DNA of 64,000 nucleotides from Deroplatys truncata (lineage: Eukaryota > Arthropoda > Insecta > Mantodea > Mantidae). This document shows positions 33,661 to 45,632 of this stretch, piece after piece. The notes under the pieces were generated by a model, which had not been told where the DNA came from, searched no databases, and saw only the letters and a program-made list of their open reading frames with translations. Location: the NCBI GenBank assembly GCA_030765065.1, contig CM060978.1, positions 54,650,421 through 54,714,420 of the forward strand, written 5' to 3'. Position 1 is the stretch's first letter, and the number at the start of each line of letters is the position of its first letter. The position numbers were made by a program, and so were the translations under genes.

Positions 33661-35412
33661 TATGTGATACATTCACATGACTTTCTCTACTATCTTTAAT
33701 AGTGGGTTACAAACTATTCCTACTAAAGCTTATTTTTCTATATACCACATTTTAATCCAAATAAACCTCTGCAGAAATAGCTACATTACACATTTTCCTA
33801 ATAGGTACAAAGAGAACAGCAATAGTCAAATGTTTTAACAAGTGGACACTACACACTAGCCTTAGAAATCCACACTGTTTCCATGCAATCGCGAGAAACT
33901 ACTGAATGTTGACTAAATAATGAACAATTCAAACTATTAATAATGGATATGTGAGAAATGGCTTATGCCACAAAAAGACTTATTTGAAATATATTGTGTG
34001 TTTTAAAGGGATCTACATACTTTGTGTAGTATGTTTTCATCTCTCGCTTAATGTTTACCAATTATACAAATCCCTCCCGAATGAAGAGTACTTCACAGGC
34101 TATTCTCAGAAAATTCAAGATATACATTTTATTTTTCATGTAAATATATTTAATATATGGTATTTTAATCAAAATCTACCTTTTTTTTAAATGTTCCATA
34201 TAAAGGGTAGTTGTGTCAGGGGGATTTTCTTGAAAATCTTCATGTCGCAGCCTGGAAAGATACTGAACTTAAATGCCAAGTTTTGTACTTATTTGACTTT
34301 TCGTTTTTGAGTTATGCTGTTCAGCTTTTTGTAAATATTTTGTGTGTTTCTTTTAACATGTCCATCATTGATTGTACTTCTCTGTACCAAACAATTAACT
34401 GGATCAATAAACAACTACTACTACAGACACACATATACAAACCTTTTTCTAAATTCAGAGGGTCTTAAAACATGTACGAGGGCTGATCAATAAAGACTGA
34501 GACTGATTTGTTTTCACAGATATTTATTACTCCATTTCAATGTTGACATGATCTTTTTCAAAGTGGTCCCCTCCTAACTGAATGCACTTTTTATAGCGTC
34601 TCTGCCAGTCCTCGAACACATGGTGCAGGCCATTCTTTGTCAGGTCTTTGAGAATCGCCTCACTTTTCTTTAGCACTGCTACAGTGCTCTCAAATTGAAT
34701 GCCCCAGAGCTTTGCCTTTAGTAATGGGAATAAAAAGAAATCACAGGGGGTAAGACCAGGGCTTTAAGACGGATGCGGCACACAGGTAATGTTGAATTTA
34801 GCCAAAAATTCCTGGACTTGATTTGCGACGTGAGGCCGCACGTTGTCGTGATGAAGTTGCCACCCATTCCGATGATGTTCTAACGTTTCCTTGTAAAGTG
34901 CTTCCTCAGTGTAGTCAATACTGACGTGTAGTAGCTGCTGTAACAGTAGTGTGAGGGGGGGAACTGCATGCTGGTAAATCATTCCATTCTGAAACACCAG
35001 GCCCGCCTTGCTTAGCACAGAGGACTCGCCCTTCTTTGAAGTCCTTGAACCACCTAAACACTGTTGAACGAGGTAGTGCATCTTCACCGTGTGCTTGTTT
35101 CAGCTTTTCGAAAGTTTCAAGGCTGTATGATATAAACGAAAATAAAATTTTATTGCGCTGTATTGCTCCTCTCGTGTCGCCTCCATTTTGTGGTATGTGA
35201 AATTCAAGTAGGGTCAACAATATACAGCATTACTACCAACCTACCGTTACGAGAGTGCTGTCATTATACATGAAACCCTGTTCTTTTCAAGTATTCGTGG
35301 TAGAGACATAAAACTATCAAGGAAACTATAGAAAAAAAATCAGTCTCAGTCTTTATTGATCAGCCCTCGTATTTCTGGTGAAATGCAATACCTTCTCTAG
35401 CTACTATGTACG
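33661..35412 (+). repeat. Family A repeat, diverged copy A4, interrupted by mariner
   Basis: The left part 33661-34476 begins TGTGATACATTCACATGACT. The right part 35372-35412 resumes at TTTCTGGTGAAATGCAATAC and ends near CTACTATGTACG. The copy is more diverged than A1-A3 and A6-A8. The mariner at 34477-35369 sits between, flanked by TA. Confidence 0.8.
34477..35369 (-). mobile_element. Mariner element, internally deleted, copy 1
   Basis: 893 bp, with inverted ends CGAGGGCTGATCAATAAAGA and complement and TA on both sides. The minus-strand coding region is broken. 34915-35220 holds the N-terminal helix-turn-helix part (LETFEKLKQAHGEDALPRST, FRWFKDFKEGR), after which the frame jumps to MIYQHAVPP. 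34764-35087 holds LHHDN, with the second catalytic Asp, and a premature stop just before SPGLTPCDFFLFP. The first catalytic Asp region is deleted. Intact mariners are about 1.3 kb, so roughly 400 bases are missing. Confidence 0.9.
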
Positions 35413-36613
35413 TGTGACAAATTATATGCTTTAACGGCCTCTACATTTTTTGTGTACTATGATTTTGGCTCTCTCTTACAGTTTACCACTTATACAAGTC
35501 ATTCAGAATGAAGAAATCTGCACAGGCTATTTAAAGAAAATTCAATATTTATATTTTGTCCTGCAAACAGCTTAAACATGTACCATTTTATTTGCACACT
35601 TTAATACTTATCTCATAATTCTTACTTGTGTTCTGTTAACTGCCCTAGAGGTGTGGAATCGTCTGTATATAACCCAGGATATTTATGAGGAATAGTTACA
35701 AATAGTACGATTGAAACACTGAGCATTTATAAGCTTTACTTCAGTACAATTACTCAATTTCCTTCACGAATGTTGCCAAAGTATACTTCAAATAGCAATG
35801 AAAAGTATAACTTGGTTTGTACAATCACATAAGCCATATACACATTAAAAGAATTAAAACCATTACAATAATTACAACACTTGAGGATTAATACCCCTTA
35901 CCGAAAAAATTGCACATTTAGTAGACTGCTTTCTGTTACAGAATATTACGTTCACAAAATATCAATAGTTATGTACATTCACATTACGTTGTAAACTTCC
36001 TCCTAACACGGTATAGATTCCAAAAAGTAAATTTAGTAAAGCTACAAGGCTTGTTAACCAAAACACAAATGTTAACAAAGTTGTCCTCTGCATCTTCACA
36101 GTTCTGAAAAACCCGACTGCTTGCATTGGTTATCGTAATGTCTCTCTTGCCATGCACTCTCTAGCAGGCTTACCCCTACATCATGGAGAATGGCTTCAAG
36201 AACTTTGTTGTCATCTGGTCGAACAGTTTTTTGATATTCCATACACCAACTGCAGTCTGGGAAGGGTGACATTGTACAAACATATAGTATTTTATTTAAA
36301 ATTGTAAGAACCAACTTTGAGAAAATCAAAAATAACAAACATTTTTCCATATAATGGGAAGTTTGGGGTGGGGGATATTCTTATGAAACTTAATGTCATT
36401 CCTTGGAAGAAGCCGAACTTAAATATAAGTTTGTATTTCAACAAATTTTGAGTTATGCTACTCATAATACACACACACCCACAGAGAGCTTTTTATGAAT
36501 TCAGTAAGCCTCAAAAGTTATATTTTTGATGAAATCTTGGTATTGAATTTTTGGGTGGAATGCAATACTTCCTCTGCTTACTACAGAGTTAAGTAGTAGA
36601 GAAAATAAAACTC
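35413..36613 (+). repeat. Old family A fragments around an unassigned segment
   Basis: 35425-35605 and 36275-36603 are diverged family A pieces that look like the left and right parts of one or two old copies. Between them, 35606-36274 is unassigned. The minus-strand frame at 36096-36350 includes HDVGVSLLESAWQERHYD, which I do not recognise. Confidence 0.55.
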
Positions 36614-37418
36614 TATGTTACACTCACATGACTTTCTCTACTCTTGTACAAACTATTTTTATAAATGCTTATTCTTCATTTTAATCGAGATGTTAATCTT
36701 ATTGCTAATTTTCTTGTAGATGCAAGGGGAATTGGTAAATTTTAAGCAATAGTCAAATATTTTAAGAGCTGGTTGCTATGTGGAGTATTTCATTCTCTTT
36801 GCATTACCAAAAAAAACCAAAAAAACAAAAATGAATAATGAATTTGAGAAAAAGTATAAGTATTGCAAAATTTATGGGAATAACAGCCAATATCTCAAAA
36901 ATGGTTCACTCAACAAAAAAAAAATGTATATGACATAAGTTGTGTATTTTCATGCGATCTACAGTTTTTGTGTAGTAAAACTTTGTCTATCTCTTATGGT
37001 TTACCAGTTATGCAAAAGTCGTTCACAATGAAAAATACTTTTGGAGACATTCCCAGATAATTCAAGATATACATTTCATTTGTCATGAAAATATCTTAAA
37101 CATATGAGAGCCATCGTTAGAGCCATTTTTGAGAAGATTACAATTTTCGAAAAATGTTCCATGTAAAGGGTAATCTGTGGTGGAGGATTTTCTTGAAAAC
37201 CTTCATGTCGCATCTCTGAAAGATACTGAACCTAAATACCAAGTTTGGTGTTTATCCGACTGTTCGTTTCTGAGTTATGCTGTACACGGACATGTTTCAA
37301 AAAATGCTTTATTAGGATTCAGGGGGTCTCAAAACATATATTTCCGGTGAAATCTCAGTATTGAATTTTTGGGTGGAATACAATACTTCCCCTACTTACT
37401 ATACATAGTAGGGAAAGT
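36614..37418 (+). repeat. Family A repeat, copy A6
   Basis: A nearly complete young copy, TATGTTACACTCACATGACT to ACATAGTAGGGAAAGT. It begins 10 bp after the older A fragment ends, so the two lie head to tail. Confidence 0.85.
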
Positions 37419-37989
37419 AAAAAGGTGTAAAAGAGAAATGGGAAGAGATAAGCAACAGCCCAAATGTAAAACAAGCTGCTCTCAGAAAATCAACAATACC
37501 AGCCGCCATACTGATTAAAACACTTGAATGCATTGACTGCAGAGAATAGGAATTGTACCTATTTACTACTGGGCAGTGCAAACAAAGAAATGGACCTGCA
37601 TCACCTTTTCAAAAGGTACCAATCAGAGTGCAAGATAACAAACGTAATATTTTTATTACTGCATCAACATAATCCTAATGATGCCATTTCATTACAAATT
37701 CAATCGCTTATGCATATTAAATTGATTTCCAACTGCATATACAATAACTAAAATTGTAGTTATCAGTTTTAACAAGCAACCTAAATAAATCTTAATATAA
37801 AGTCCTATAAATCAGTTGAAAAGTTAAAATGTCAGTTTTACATTATTTGCCTTAAAGATGTTCAGTATTTTATGGCCGGTTCAAGTTTATCTAAGAAATA
37901 GTTGTTCATGTAAACACATTGCAAATTACGGTCTTAAATCTATACCACAGGAGCAACACTGAAATTTTTTCGAAAACCCAACAAGGATT
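37419..37989. other. No gene seen
   Basis: AT-rich spacer with only short frames of no recognisable content. Confidence 0.4.
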
Positions 37990-38970
37990 AGTTATAAAAA
38001 ATTTAAATGTTTTTTTTTTGTTTTTCAAAATGTTCCCCTTTTAGCATCAATGCATTTCTGCATTCATTGAAACCAGTCCTTAAAGGCAATGATGCCACTC
38101 TTCAGAAACCAGATGTTTATAATGTTCAACTGCACATTTTATCTTTAATTTTTGGAAACAAAAAGAAATCAGGGCTGTATGGTGGAGGGTCCATGGTGCT
38201 GACCTTTAGGGCAACCACATACTCAGTTGTATGCAACGATGTGTTGTCATGATATAAATTGTTTTTCCTTTGGGCATTTTTCACAAACTTGCAATAAACA
38301 GACGATATACCATTACTGCCGATTGGTACATACATATCTTCTAATGCTTTAGTAGCAATATGGCCTGTTTTAGAAATAAAATTAGCAACCATCTCTTACC
38401 ACTGTAAATTTGTCGGACTTTTGTAGGCTTAGGTTCTGTTTGAAAAATCCATTAAGCCAATTGACTTTTCTTTTCAGGAACATATCCTTAAATCCATGAT
38501 TCATCGCCAGTAACAAAATTTGAAGTGCCACTTTCAAACTTTTCTGGATCAATCAGTGCATTGTTGTTTTTGATCAGGAGTCAGTTTATGTGGAATCCAT
38601 CAACAACAAAGTTTTCTCGCACCTAACTTTGATGTAAAATGCTTTGGATTTAACTCGTACCAGTACCTAATTCGCCTGAATAAGTTCATAAGATGTCTGT
38701 CGATCTTCTTCAGGCATTGCTCAAACAGCAGCAATATTTTCATCACTAACAACAGTTCTTGGGCATCCTTCACAAAATTCATCACTAAGAAAAAACCAAC
38801 TTTTGAATTTGCTGTACCAATTAAAATTGTTGCCTTAGATGGGGCGTCTTCACCAAATGCATTTCTAAGCCAACTTCACATTGTTTAGGCATTAATAATG
38901 TTTTAAAATGTTAAACAAAGTCATAGCCCTGAAATGTTCTCTAGTCAAATTCAATTTTGGGTGAACACAA
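37990..38970 (-). pseudogene. Degenerate mariner transposase
   Basis: The minus strand carries YHDN followed by PPYSPDFFLFPKIKDKMCS at 38126-38392, the second and third catalytic Asp regions of a mariner transposase (the third Asp falls within SPDFFLFP, which has lost a few residues). Further upstream on that strand, 38400-38780, are scattered stretches such as LCEKTLLLMDST-like text with stops. The C-terminal text at 38030-38110 is NECRNALMLKGNIL-like. Many stops and frame changes. No inverted ends found. It is a third, older mariner lineage. Confidence 0.65.
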
Positions 38971-39255
38971 AAAGTTTAAATGATAATTAACAAATGAATA
39001 AACTACATGGCAATCAACTCACTAGAAAGTAGCTGTCAAATATAAACAAATTTCATTTGTTTTTAGAAATATGGCAATCTAAAAATTGTTCAATATCACC
39101 CTTGTAATATAGAGAGAGAAAATTTGTATGTATGTGAAGGAAGTAGGGTAATCTCAAAACCACTCAACCAAGACCATAATTACTTGGACCTTAATACAAA
39201 AACAAGATGGCTGCCATATCACTTGAATCAAACAGCTCAGTATCTTAAGGTACCT
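38971..39255. other. No gene seen
   Basis: AT-rich spacer upstream of the hAT MITE. Confidence 0.4.
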
Positions 39256-39635
39256 CATGCCCGTATCCAGAAAAAAATTTCGGGGAGGGTTTTCCATAAG
39301 TAGATCTAAACTTAACAGTACCCCACACAGTTACCTGTACCTACTCCGTAGTATATAGACGTTACATGCATAAGAAAATCCAGAATGAGGATATTCCACC
39401 CTTACAGCACAAAACATGGAGACTGCTTTGAAAACCGGAATGTATGGTCACCTTACCTATGTAAGGCGACAATATTAAGTTTCCCTTTTTCTTGTAAATG
39501 TGCTACTAGCAATAGACCTACTGTTATCTATCGACATTTTCCCGTATTGGTTTGCTATGAATTTAAATAAATAAAACTCAGTTTTCAGGGGAGGGGGGAG
39601 TTGAACCCTAAAAAAAACCTCTAAATACAGCCCTG
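39256..39635. mobile_element. hAT-type MITE
   Basis: A 380-bp element with ends CATGCCCGTATCCAG and CTAAATACAGCCCTG (imperfect complements) and a perfect 8-bp duplication AGGTACCT at 39248-39255 and 39636-39643. The CA...TG ends and 8-bp duplication fit hAT. No coding sequence remains. The G-rich run TCAGGGGAGGGGGGAG near the right end is paired with AAATTTCGGGGAGGG at the left. Confidence 0.85.
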
Positions 39636-39643
39636 AGGTACCT

Positions 39644-42213
39644 TTACAGTGTCATAGAGTGGTTGGTTAGGATATCTGCTCAGATAGACATCTTGGAATT
39701 TTCAAGGAATAATAACTGGTTCACCATTTAATATTGGAAATATATCTTTTTATTATAAACTTATCCTCAAAGTGTCTGATGCACACCAGTGAATTATCTG
39801 TCACTACACAAATGTCACAATGGATTAATCTTGTCCATTTTTTTCTCAAAACTTTATCCTAAGGAAACCTAAATGCTGAAATGTCTATGGCAATATAGTT
39901 GAATTTTCATCCAGGAACACAAGAACTACACATACTCCATCCACAAAGCCAAAACTGTTTATACTTTGTTTCACTTTGCACAAATGTCACAATCTCAGAA
40001 AAAGCAGGACTGTATGCTATGCACATTTGTTTACAAGTCAACCAACTACACCACCATTTTGTTACATATCAATATTGGCTCCAAGGTCTGATGTATTGCA
40101 GAGTGTTTTCACTCAACCAATTTTGATATTCTTTCACCATTGAAAAGCCCTAATTCTTTCAGATGGACATAGCCTATAAAACAGCTTTTAATCTGAATTC
40201 ATAAATTGCTAAAGTATTTAGAAACCTATGTATTAGCATATTGACACATTGGAGTTATAAAAAAACAGACTTGCAAAGAAGGCCCTGACTTTTATTTGAG
40301 AATGCCATGTAGTATAAAATAGTAGTTGTTACTCCACAGAAAATGCATGTAAAATAAGACAAATGCCACAGATATTTCATTCCAAGTAATGTGTATTTTT
40401 AGCAACCAAGATGCAGTAAAAATAAAAGAGAATTTAAATCTGTTGACAACTTTAAAATAAGAATGCGATACCATTGTCAAAATATGTTAATAATCCTCAA
40501 GTAAGAAAACTTTACTTTATTTCCTTTGTATGTTGCAATCAAGTTCGTTAGCAGGGCATGCTAAATAATTGTGTACAAAGCAGGAAAATTATACCCAGCT
40601 AACATTACTGTTACTTTATAATTAGAACCTGAGAAGATAATTTTTCTCAATGGTGGCAGACTGTCGTTTCCAAAAAGGTTAACTTGGTAGTCTGGAAGTG
40701 CAGAATCTACATATTCACCAGCTTCACCTCTATTTCTTATATATGTTAAAGGTTTCTTTATTACATAAAACTGTGTACCTTTGGTATTATTGAATAACTA
40801 TTGGACCAAAGAGAAAAAATTTAAAATTTCATTTTCTGTGACTATATAAAAACTACTTGACCATTCCAAATTATGATTATTCCACTGCCAAAGAGTACTT
40901 ATAGGCTATAGCATTTGGAAGACTGTTGGGTAAAGGTTAAGGAAGTCGGGACGTTCCACAATGTTTCACATCCACAAAATTACTGTTATAAGGAGTAAAG
41001 GGGAGGATTCCCATAAAAATCTTCTAAATTGATTTCATAAAGAATGGGAGGATAAATGAAACAAATTAATTTGTCATTTGAGTTTAAAAAGATAACCGTG
41101 TGGTATGTGTAAGCCAGCTAGTACTGTATAAAATCTCTGTATTTGCAGTAACAGGCAAGTTGCTTCATGTGTGCTGTCAGACAGAAAGAAAGTGATGTCT
41201 TAGCAAATGCATCAAATTAGAGGAGAGGGTTCAGAAGGAATTCGTTCATAAAAGCTGAAGGTCTTTTGTTACAATCTTAACTATGGCACTGAATGTTACT
41301 AGACCGATTCAACTTTCCATATTTAGTCTACACACAGTGAATGTGAATTACAATAAATTTCTACATATACTCAAATTCTTGAACCGACTTTTGTACTGGT
41401 TCCATTGACCTCCAGGTTTGTATGTCATGTCAAGTTTTTACACAAAATACTTTGTATTTTACAGATCTTGCTCAATGATAATATTCATTTCACAGAGAAA
41501 CCATTTTTTTTCTCAAATGCATTTCTGGCATAGTGAACTGTTTTATGAATTTTACGACTACTCTGAACAAAATAAAAAAAATGTGTGTTCCATTCATTTT
41601 AATTTTGCTTTTATTGACCCCCTTATAGATCCTTCACCTTCAAAATCCCTCTCCAGCATCCAGAAACAGTGAACAATCACAATTTCCCTTGATGTCTCGT
41701 CTCTTTCTAAGATCTTGGTGACAGTAGACATGATTGTTCATTATAATGTCCCATATTTTCTGAGAACTTGTCCTGTGTAGAAGTAACTTTCAAAATGCAT
41801 TCCAGCCCAGTTTCAGTAATTTCCTTCTAATTTGGAACTTTTTAATTCTTTAGAAAGCTTTAGTAACAAATACAATATGGTCTTTGCATCTATTTCTCTT
41901 GTATTTACCACTTTATCATAAACTTCATTCTTCAACAGTTTATAGATTTGAGGATCAATAAATGATCTTGAAATGGAGTAAAATTTTACTGAAAGATGCG
42001 CATGAGTTAGATTGCCGACCAGTTTGATATGCAGTGATGTAAGGGATGTGTTTTTGGGTTCTAGAAGTGGTTCATTTCACAACAGTTTTAGTCCCAGGGG
42101 GAAAAAACAAACCCTGATGACTATCATTTATTTTTATATAACTTCCACAAACGATTCTTACAATAAAGATTAAAAACAGAAGGGTTATTAACAGTGAAGT
42201 ATTCATCATGATG
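39644..42213. other. 2.6-kb stretch with no recognised element
   Basis: AT-rich sequence with no convincing ORF, inverted ends or SINE box pairs. The 84-codon frame at 41418-41672 and the 75-codon frame at 39899-40126 have no recognisable domain. The last 100 bases (from about 42110) share AATCTTTAT/AAAAACAGAAG text with the flank of the Penelope palindrome at 29485-29535 and may belong to that element. Confidence 0.4.
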
Positions 42214-43590
42214 TAGATTGAGTCACACTTTTTTTACACTCACCTTCATTAATTAAAGTTACATAAAACAGGAAACGTTTTCGAGGGCATTCGTCCTCAT
42301 CGTCAGCGACTGGGTGACTAAGGGTCGCTTTCTCCCATGTCCTCTTCCTCATCCTGCAAATTCTGACCCTGTTGCCATCTGGTGTTGGGGGCACAAAGTT
42401 TTAACACATTGCTTACAGGCGGGATTTCAAAATTAAAGACGTTGTTGCTGTTTTTAACGATGTGTATTTTTTCCCAGATGTTCAATTCTATTGGTGTGGT
42501 GAGGGGTTTTAACAACTTTATACTTTGGCCAATGTTGTGGTTTTCAGTCCAAAAATGGTGTGATACAGCGGATTTCTCTATTTGTTTTAATTTTATGTTT
42601 CTTTGGTGTTCCTTAAGTCTGGTTTCCAAGTTTCTTTTAGTTTTTCCTATGTAGTATTTCTCACATTCCTCACAACTGATCTGGTAAATTCCGGATTTTA
42701 GTGTGTTTGGGATGGTATTTTTGAGAGGTGTGTTTAGTAAGTTCAAGCTGAATTTGTTCTGTGGAGCTAGTCTAATGTTAAATTTGTTGAAGATTCGTTC
42801 GACTTTTCTAAAGGCCCAATGTATGTGAATTTCTTGTATTTCCAATTTGTGTTTGAGAGAGGCGTTTGAGTGGTGGAATGCGAAATTGCCTTGAGTTTTT
42901 TCTTCTTGTATATCATGTCGCTTATGAGATCTGAGTTGAATCCATTAGTTATTGCTATTTTTTCTATATGTTGTTGTTCTTTTAAAAATTCTTCTTTACT
43001 CAAGGGGATGCTATGCAACCGGTGGATTAAACTTCTAAAGACGGCTAGTTGGTGCGAAGCTGGTTTGCAACCATTTTTCTTTATGTAGTTGTCCACATGT
43101 GTGGGTTTTCTATGTATACCAAATTTAAAGCTATTTTGATCTCTGGTTATAATAAGGTCCAGGAAGGGTAAGGCGTTGTTCTCTTCAATTTCGATTGTGA
43201 ATTTAATGCTGTTGTCCTGAAGGTTCAACAGGTTTTTGGACAGAAAACCACAACATTGGCCAAAGTATAAAGTTGTTAAAACCCCTCACCACACCAATAA
43301 AATTGAACATCTGGGAAAAAATACACATCGTCAAAAACAGCAACAACGTCATTAATTTTGAAATCCCACCTGTAAGCTATGTGTTAAAACTTTGTGCGCC
43401 CAACACCAGATGGCAACAGGGTCAGAATTTGCAGGATGAGGAAGAAGAGGACACGGGAGAAAGCGACCCTTAGTCACCCAGTCGCTGACGATGAGGACGA
43501 ATGCCCTCGAAAACGTTTCCTGTTTTATGTAACTTTAATTAGTGAAGGTGAGTGTAAACAAAGTGTGACTCAATCTACATCATGATTCTT
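42214..43590 (-). mobile_element. Penelope-like retroelement fragment with inverted partial copy
   Basis: The main copy, 42214-43243, is on the minus strand. Two overlapping frames carry the end of its polyprotein. A second partial copy of its 3' region, 43244-43590, is in the opposite orientation, so the arms 42214-42553 and 43244-43585 form an inverted repeat around the coding segment. Such head-to-head arrangements are common among Penelope-like elements. Confidence 0.85.
42318..43228 (-). pseudogene. Penelope-like polyprotein, RT end and GIY-YIG nuclease
   Basis: The first piece, 42767-43228, holds the end of the RT domain (LPFLDLIITRD, FKFGIHRKPTHVDNYI, then GCKPASHQLAVFRSLIHR). The second, 42318-42845, in another frame, has the linker and a GIY-YIG endonuclease: SGIYQISCEECEKYYIGKTK, then the catalytic-type arginine in NLETRLKEHQRN. 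In these elements RT and nuclease together prime reverse transcription at chromosomal nicks (family knowledge). The RT core with its YADD is absent and the two pieces are joined by a frame change. The C-terminus, DEEEDMGESDP, is shared by the palindromic copies. Confidence 0.85.
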
Positions 43591-44150
43591 ACAATACTCA
43601 TGTTAAGGATCATCTTTGTTATAGGTATAAAGGGGTTAGACGAAACTGAAATGAGTCAGTAAAAGTGGGCTGCTATATGCTGGCTTTGAAATTCCATGAC
43701 AACATGAGAAACAGCGTTGAAAAATTTAAACCAATCACAATGATAACTCAGAAATGGCTGATGCACAAAAAAGTTATGTAAAATAAATTGTGTTTTAAAG
43801 ATATCAAAAACTTACTACACTGGAATGTTGTCTATTTGTTATAGTTTACCAGTTATACAAAGTTCATTTCAAATAAGCGGGCTTTACAGGCATTTCCTAG
43901 AAAATTCAACATATAAATTTTATTTCTCATGAAAATATCTTAAATACAGTATAATCTCAGTTATACTTTTTTCAAAGGGAGACAGCTAAATTATATATAT
44001 TATTACTGAAATATGTACTATATAATATAAGAAAGCAATAAATGAAACAAAAACATAAATAATAAGCAAATACAGTAATTTAGAGTAGTTGCACACACAT
44101 ATATACCAGTACTGTTATTCATAACTTTAAAAAAAAATTCTGTGATACAT

Positions 44151-44964
44151 TTACATGACTTTCTCTATCCTCTATTGTTTATTAGTAGATATACATACTC
44201 TTACGAAATCTTATTTTTCTATCCAAATAAACCTTTGCAGAAATAGCTACATTACACATTTCGTTGTAGATACAAAGAGAACAGCGATAGTCAAATACTG
44301 GACGCTATACGCTGGCTTTAAAATTCCATACTCTTTCCATACAATCACAAGAAACAATGAATGTTGACAGGACTTTAAAGAGAATGAGTAAGAAATGAAC
44401 AACTCAGATCTTTAATAACGGATATCTCAGAAATGGCTTATGCTACAAAAAAAGCTTATTTGAATTAAATTGTATGTTTTAAAGAAACCTACATTTTTTG
44501 TGTATACATTTTCGTCTATCGCTTAACATTTACGAATTATGTAAGATTATACAAAATTCCTTCTAAATGAAGAGGACTTCATAGGCTCTTCCCAGAGAAT
44601 TCAAGATATTCATTTTATTTGTCATGTAAATATTTTTAATATAACATATTTTAATCAAAATTGTTAGAGCCATTTTTTTAGAAAATCAAGAATTTCGAAA
44701 AATGTTGTAAAGGGTAGTTTGGGGTTGGGGGTTTTTCTTGAAAATCTTTATGTTGCATCTTTGGAAGATACTGCACCAAAACAGCAAGTTTGGTAATTAC
44801 CCAACTTTTCAAAAATGAAAATTACACACACGGACATTTTTCTAAAAATGCTTTATTTGGATTCAGGGGGCCTTAAAACGTGTATTTCTGGTGAAATCTC
44901 AAAATTGTATTTTTGAGTGGAATGCAATACCTTCTCTACCTACTAGGTAAGCGGTAGAGAAAGT
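44151..44964 (+). repeat. Family A repeat, diverged copy A10, inside repeat X
   Basis: From TGTGATACATTTACATGACT to GGTAGAGAAAGT. It resembles A4 and A9 in degree of divergence. It lies inside X, which itself lies inside another family A copy. The related X at 22.8 kb lacks it. Confidence 0.8.
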
Positions 44965-45336
44965 AAACAAAAAAAATCCTATTACTGGTGCTTTACGTTG
45001 TTTTAAACAAAACTAAGTTTTTCTTTGATTTTTCAACTCAGTCATACACTAGTTGATTATATGCACTAATCACAGAAATGCTGTCATTATTTAGACCACC
45101 TCTTTCATCACCAGATGCAATCTTAGGAAGAATGAATAACCTTGTCCTACCGCATTAACTGTGCATAGAAATAATGCATTCCAAAAATATTGATGCCTCA
45201 CCCAATATGTATACTGTTTTGTGCTGCGACAGCAAGGAATAAAATGTACAGAAACCATATCATAATGTATAAATGAGTAAGTCAATGAATATATTCATAC
45301 ATTGAGACCAGAAAAATGTGACTTAGTAATGAAAGA

Positions 45337-45632
45337 AAATTAAACCGAATTTTATTTATGGACACTCTTTAACTACTATGGTTCTTACCGTCCCATTCTA
45401 TATTGGGCATGAAAGACCAAACTTTACTAAGAGGTCTGTTTATCGGGCTTGAGGTTGTCTTAAGTGCCATAATTTACGATATGGACCACCAACTTTAGCA
45501 TGGCTTCCTTTGGAAGGGATGTAAGGATTTCTATGCATGAAAAAAATCCATCGCCCTCCGCTGAGTTTGAACCCACAACCTTAGTAATTAGAGGCTAGCA
45601 TGGTACCCCTAGACCCCAGAGGACGAACGACG
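45337..45632 (-). repeat. tRNA-derived SINE, reversed, inside repeat X
   Basis: A full-length SINE on the minus strand, with box B complement GAGTTTGAACCCACA and the head CCTCTGGGGTCTAGGGGTAC. It lies between X sequences that are continuous in the other copy at 24.2 kb. Confidence 0.8.

Noticed and set aside
41418..41672. 84-codon frame in the unassigned 39.6-42.2 kb stretch
   Set aside because: Low-complexity, no motif, AT-rich; probably chance.
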